In this document: positions 6,766-8,698 of the stretch, piece by piece
Numbering within the stretch: the stretch's first letter is position 1
Layout of the letters: each line of letters begins with the position of its first letter
Source: an uncultured Eubacterium sp.
GTDB lineage: Bacteria > Bacillota > Clostridia > Peptostreptococcales > Anaerovoracaceae
Direction of reading: 5' to 3'
DNA length: 8,698 bases
Assembly: GCA_905193765.1 (NCBI GenBank)
Contig: CAJJPZ010000088.1
Location: 1 to 8,698 of the forward strand
Position numbers and translations under genes: made by a program
Notes under the pieces: model-generated
Seen by the model: the letters and a program-made list of their open reading frames with translations, nothing else
Databases searched by the model: none
What the model was told of the DNA's origin: nothing

Positions 6766-8508
6766 ATGAGAAAGAAAACAGTCTGCTTCATCATGGCAGC
6801 CTGCATGATCCTGACCCTGATACCGTCGGTATCATCTGCTGCCGCAACAGCAGAGGCGGCAGGGCACAGTGGGACAGACAGATCGTACAGCAGGACGAAG
6901 CGTGTGTCGTCGGCCATATCCGGAACTGAACGCCTCAGAGCAGGATCGATGCTTCAAAAGAAAGCTGAGAGTTTCAGACCGCACAGGGAAGAGACCGCCG
7001 TATACGAAAAACTTTCTGCAGCCAGAGCAACAGCATATGCAGTACAGATAAAAAGCAGCGGTAAAAAATACAGATCACTGCAGGTAGCTGTCAATGCAGC
7101 AGTATCCGGGGATACGATAACCCTGCTCCGCGATCTTGACGATATATCAGTGAGTATAAACAGAGGCAGCAGCTTCAGACTGACCATCGATCTGGCAGGT
7201 CATCAGATCTGTTCCTATAGCACTGAGGAAACTGTGCTGGTGAAATCAGGCCGGATCAGGCTCAGGAACGGATATATCGTAAATATGTATACAGTGCCGG
7301 AGGCAGATGCGGCATCTGGAGCCAGAGCGGCAGCAGTGACAGTGTCGGGAGCCAGGGCAGATCTGGATGATATAGATCTGTGCACCGGCGATGATTATGC
7401 GGCCGGCATCTGTGCAGCGTCAGGCTCGACAGTAGATATGGACCGCTGCGGTTATTATGGCTTTTATGATATAGAGACCGAACCGGAAGATGATATGGCA
7501 TGCTACGTTGCAGCGGATGCTAAACTTGTGATGAACGCCTGTTATCTGGAGACGAATTACGGAGACGGAGTCGTATCTGAAGGAGAAGCATATATAAATG
7601 ATTCCACGATCATAACGAACTATGATGATACGGCCCTGATCCCGGAACCAACTTACAGTGCTCTGAATGCTGTGAACGGCGGGAAAGTGAATGTCAACGA
7701 CGGTTTCTATTTCGGTGTGCCTGCCCTGTATGTGGAGGGCAGCGGTTCATCTGCGACTGTATTGAAAGGCGAGTTCCAGGCTCCGAAGCTGAAAGACGCC
7801 TGTCCTGCCATCGGAGGATGTGATACGCCGGAGGACGACGCAGAGTATGTGGAGATCACTCCGGGATACAAAGTGAATCTGATGCCGGGATATATCGTGT
7901 CACCTGCGGACTGGAAAGACCGGGCGGCAGGCAGTATATTCGTCTACAGGGATTTCGCTGCACCTGAGAAGACAGCTGCGAAGCTCAGTGCCTATGATGC
8001 AGTGATGGTCTCATGGAACAAAGTCGAGGACGCAGCAGGATACAAGGTATACTACAAGAAAGCTTCGGACAAGAGCTATTCCCTGCTGAAACAGACGTCG
8101 GGAACATCGGCGAAGAAGACGAAGCTTACGCCGGGAGTGAAATACAGATTCCTGGTATACTCCTGCGACAGTCTCAACAGCGAACTTTCCAAAGGGAGCA
8201 AAGCATCGGCAGTGGATATATACACGCTGAAGAAACTCGGAAGACCGTCAGTGGTTAAGAAATCCGCCACAGCAGTGACGGTTTCATGGAAAAACATCCC
8301 GGGAGAAAGCGGCTATCAGATTTCGAAGTCCACGAACCCGACGGGCACGAAGATCGTATCCACCTGGAAGACCACCAAAGGCAAGGCCAGAGGCATCAAA
8401 GCTGAAGCCGGGAAGAAATATTACTACAAGGTAAGAGCCTACAGCGAGGTGGACGGCACGAGAATATATGCGCCATGGTCTGATACAAGAGCGTATACGA
8501 TGAAATAA
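6766..8508 (+). CDS. Secreted protein with probable beta-helix region and two C-terminal fibronectin type III-like domains
   Basis: This is a 580-residue exported protein. MRKK followed by the hydrophobic run TVCFIMAACMILTLIPSV and an alanine-rich SSAAA is a typical Sec signal peptide, with cleavage expected around residues 24-28. A charged linker (about 30-90) leads to IKSSGKKYRSLQVAVNAAVSGDTITLLRDL (95-124), the characteristic opening of right-handed beta-helix surface proteins of Gram-positive bacteria. Short turn-like repeats rich in Gly, Asp and Val follow to about 390. Two tandem Fn3-like domains end the protein: about 399-488 (VMVSWNKVEDAAGYKVYYK) and about 491-580 (VTVSWKNIPGESGYQISK ... 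YYYKVRAYSEVDG). There is no LPXTG anchor, lipobox or S-layer motif, so it is probably released or loosely wall-bound. GGAGG (6753-6757) is 8 nt before ATG 6766. The frame is open upstream to 6643, but that part overlaps the malic enzyme gene and lacks signal-peptide character. Target (polysaccharide, host glycan or adhesion) is unknown, and no catalytic residues can be assigned. Confidence 0.87.
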   Translation: MRKKTVCFIMAACMILTLIPSVSSAAATAEAAGHSGTDRSYSRTKRVSSAISGTERLRAGSMLQKKAESFRPHREETAVYEKLSAARATAYAVQIKSSGKKYRSLQVAVNAAVSGDTITLLRDLDDISVSINRGSSFRLTIDLAGHQICSYSTEETVLVKSGRIRLRNGYIVNMYTVPEADAASGARAAAVTVSGARADLDDIDLCTGDDYAAGICAASGSTVDMDRCGYYGFYDIETEPEDDMACYVAADAKLVMNACYLETNYGDGVVSEGEAYINDSTIITNYDDTALIPEPTYSALNAVNGGKVNVNDGFYFGVPALYVEGSGSSATVLKGEFQAPKLKDACPAIGGCDTPEDDAEYVEITPGYKVNLMPGYIVSPADWKDRAAGSIFVYRDFAAPEKTAAKLSAYDAVMVSWNKVEDAAGYKVYYKKASDKSYSLLKQTSGTSAKKTKLTPGVKYRFLVYSCDSLNSELSKGSKASAVDIYTLKKLGRPSVVKKSATAVTVSWKNIPGESGYQISKSTNPTGTKIVSTWKTTKGKARGIKAEAGKKYYYKVRAYSEVDGTRIYAPWSDTRAYTMK

Positions 8509-8514
8509 CAGACA

Positions 8515-8556
8515 GTATGTACGTCAGCATGGACCTTGAGGCCGGGCAGTACATAC
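8515..8556 (+). repeat. 8-bp inverted repeat just after the last gene
   Basis: GTATGTAC (8515-8522) and GTACATAC (8549-8556) are perfect inverted copies separated by 26 nt of GC-richer sequence. They begin 6 nt after the stop codon of the secreted protein gene and could form the base of a 3' UTR stem. There is no T-run, so it is not by itself a terminator. Confidence 0.4.
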
Positions 8557-8578
8557 AGAAGTGATCCGGGAGATGAAC

Positions 8579-8619
8579 AGAGGATCCTGACACCGGCAGA
8601 TGACGGCAGGGTCCTCTTT
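8579..8619 (+). terminator. Probable intrinsic terminator of the glnS operon
   Basis: The left arm AGAGGATCCTG (8579-8589) pairs with CAGGGTCCTCT (8607-8617) over 11 bp, including one G-U pair. An inner CCG/CGG stem (8593-8595, 8604-8606) is offset by a 3-nt bulge. The right arm runs into TTTG, a short U-run, so termination is plausible but probably not tight. The rest of 8509-8698 holds no convincing gene. A frame 8600-8698 (32 codons) has no ribosome binding site and overlaps this hairpin. Confidence 0.55.
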
Positions 8620-8698
8620 GCGTATGAGAGAGAATATACAAAAAGCCATGCCACAGCCATACCGTGACATACAGGACATGAATCGGGATGACCCCTGA

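Noticed and set aside
8518..8565. Plus-strand frame of 15 codons (MYVSMDLEAGQYIQK)
   Set aside because: It is very short, has no ribosome binding site and lies inside the inverted repeat after the last gene.
8600..8698. Plus-strand frame of 32 codons ending exactly at the window end (MTAGSSLRMRENIQ...)
   Set aside because: It has no ribosome binding site, overlaps the probable terminator hairpin and shows no recognisable motif. It is most likely chance.

Overview
The window looks like chromosomal DNA of an anaerobic, fermentative member of the Bacillota, probably class Clostridia. The supports are strong purine-rich Shine-Dalgarno sites 5-8 nt before each start, intrinsic-terminator-like hairpins, heavy use of AGA/AGG arginine codons, and a family I CoA-transferase of the butyrate/4-hydroxybutyrate type. 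Any closer placement (for example the Anaerovoracaceae, formerly Family XIII) is a guess.

Layout. (1) 1-1693, plus strand: the 3' part of fabZ, cut by the window edge, then a complete acyl-CoA:acetate-type CoA-transferase. (2) 1748-1800: a near-perfect 24-bp-arm hairpin separating convergent transcription units. (3) 1829-2380, minus strand: the C-terminal two thirds of a pyrroline-5-carboxylate reductase (proC) that has lost its NADP-binding half. An imperfect inverted repeat (2360-2410) lies at the break. (4) 2441-3708, plus strand: a well-formed promoter and a 388-residue, very acidic, cysteine-containing protein that I do not recognise. (5) 3743-8508, plus strand: a probable operon of glutaminyl-tRNA synthetase (glnS), a short-form malic enzyme, and a secreted protein with a probable beta-helix region and two C-terminal fibronectin type III-like domains. 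(6) 8509-8698: non-coding, with two inverted repeats, the second a probable terminator.

How it fits together. FabZ (fatty acid elongation), the CoA-transferase (acyl-CoA/acetate exchange) and malic enzyme (malate to pyruvate plus reduced nucleotide) are central carbon and lipid metabolism, while GlnRS charges tRNA-Gln. No phage, CRISPR, toxin-antitoxin or transposase genes are visible. I do not see a convincing new multi-gene system. The items most worth a second look are the unrecognised acidic protein with its own promoter, the internally deleted proC with a hairpin at the breakpoint, the stand-alone GlnRS in a probable clostridial background, and the secreted protein attached to a housekeeping operon.
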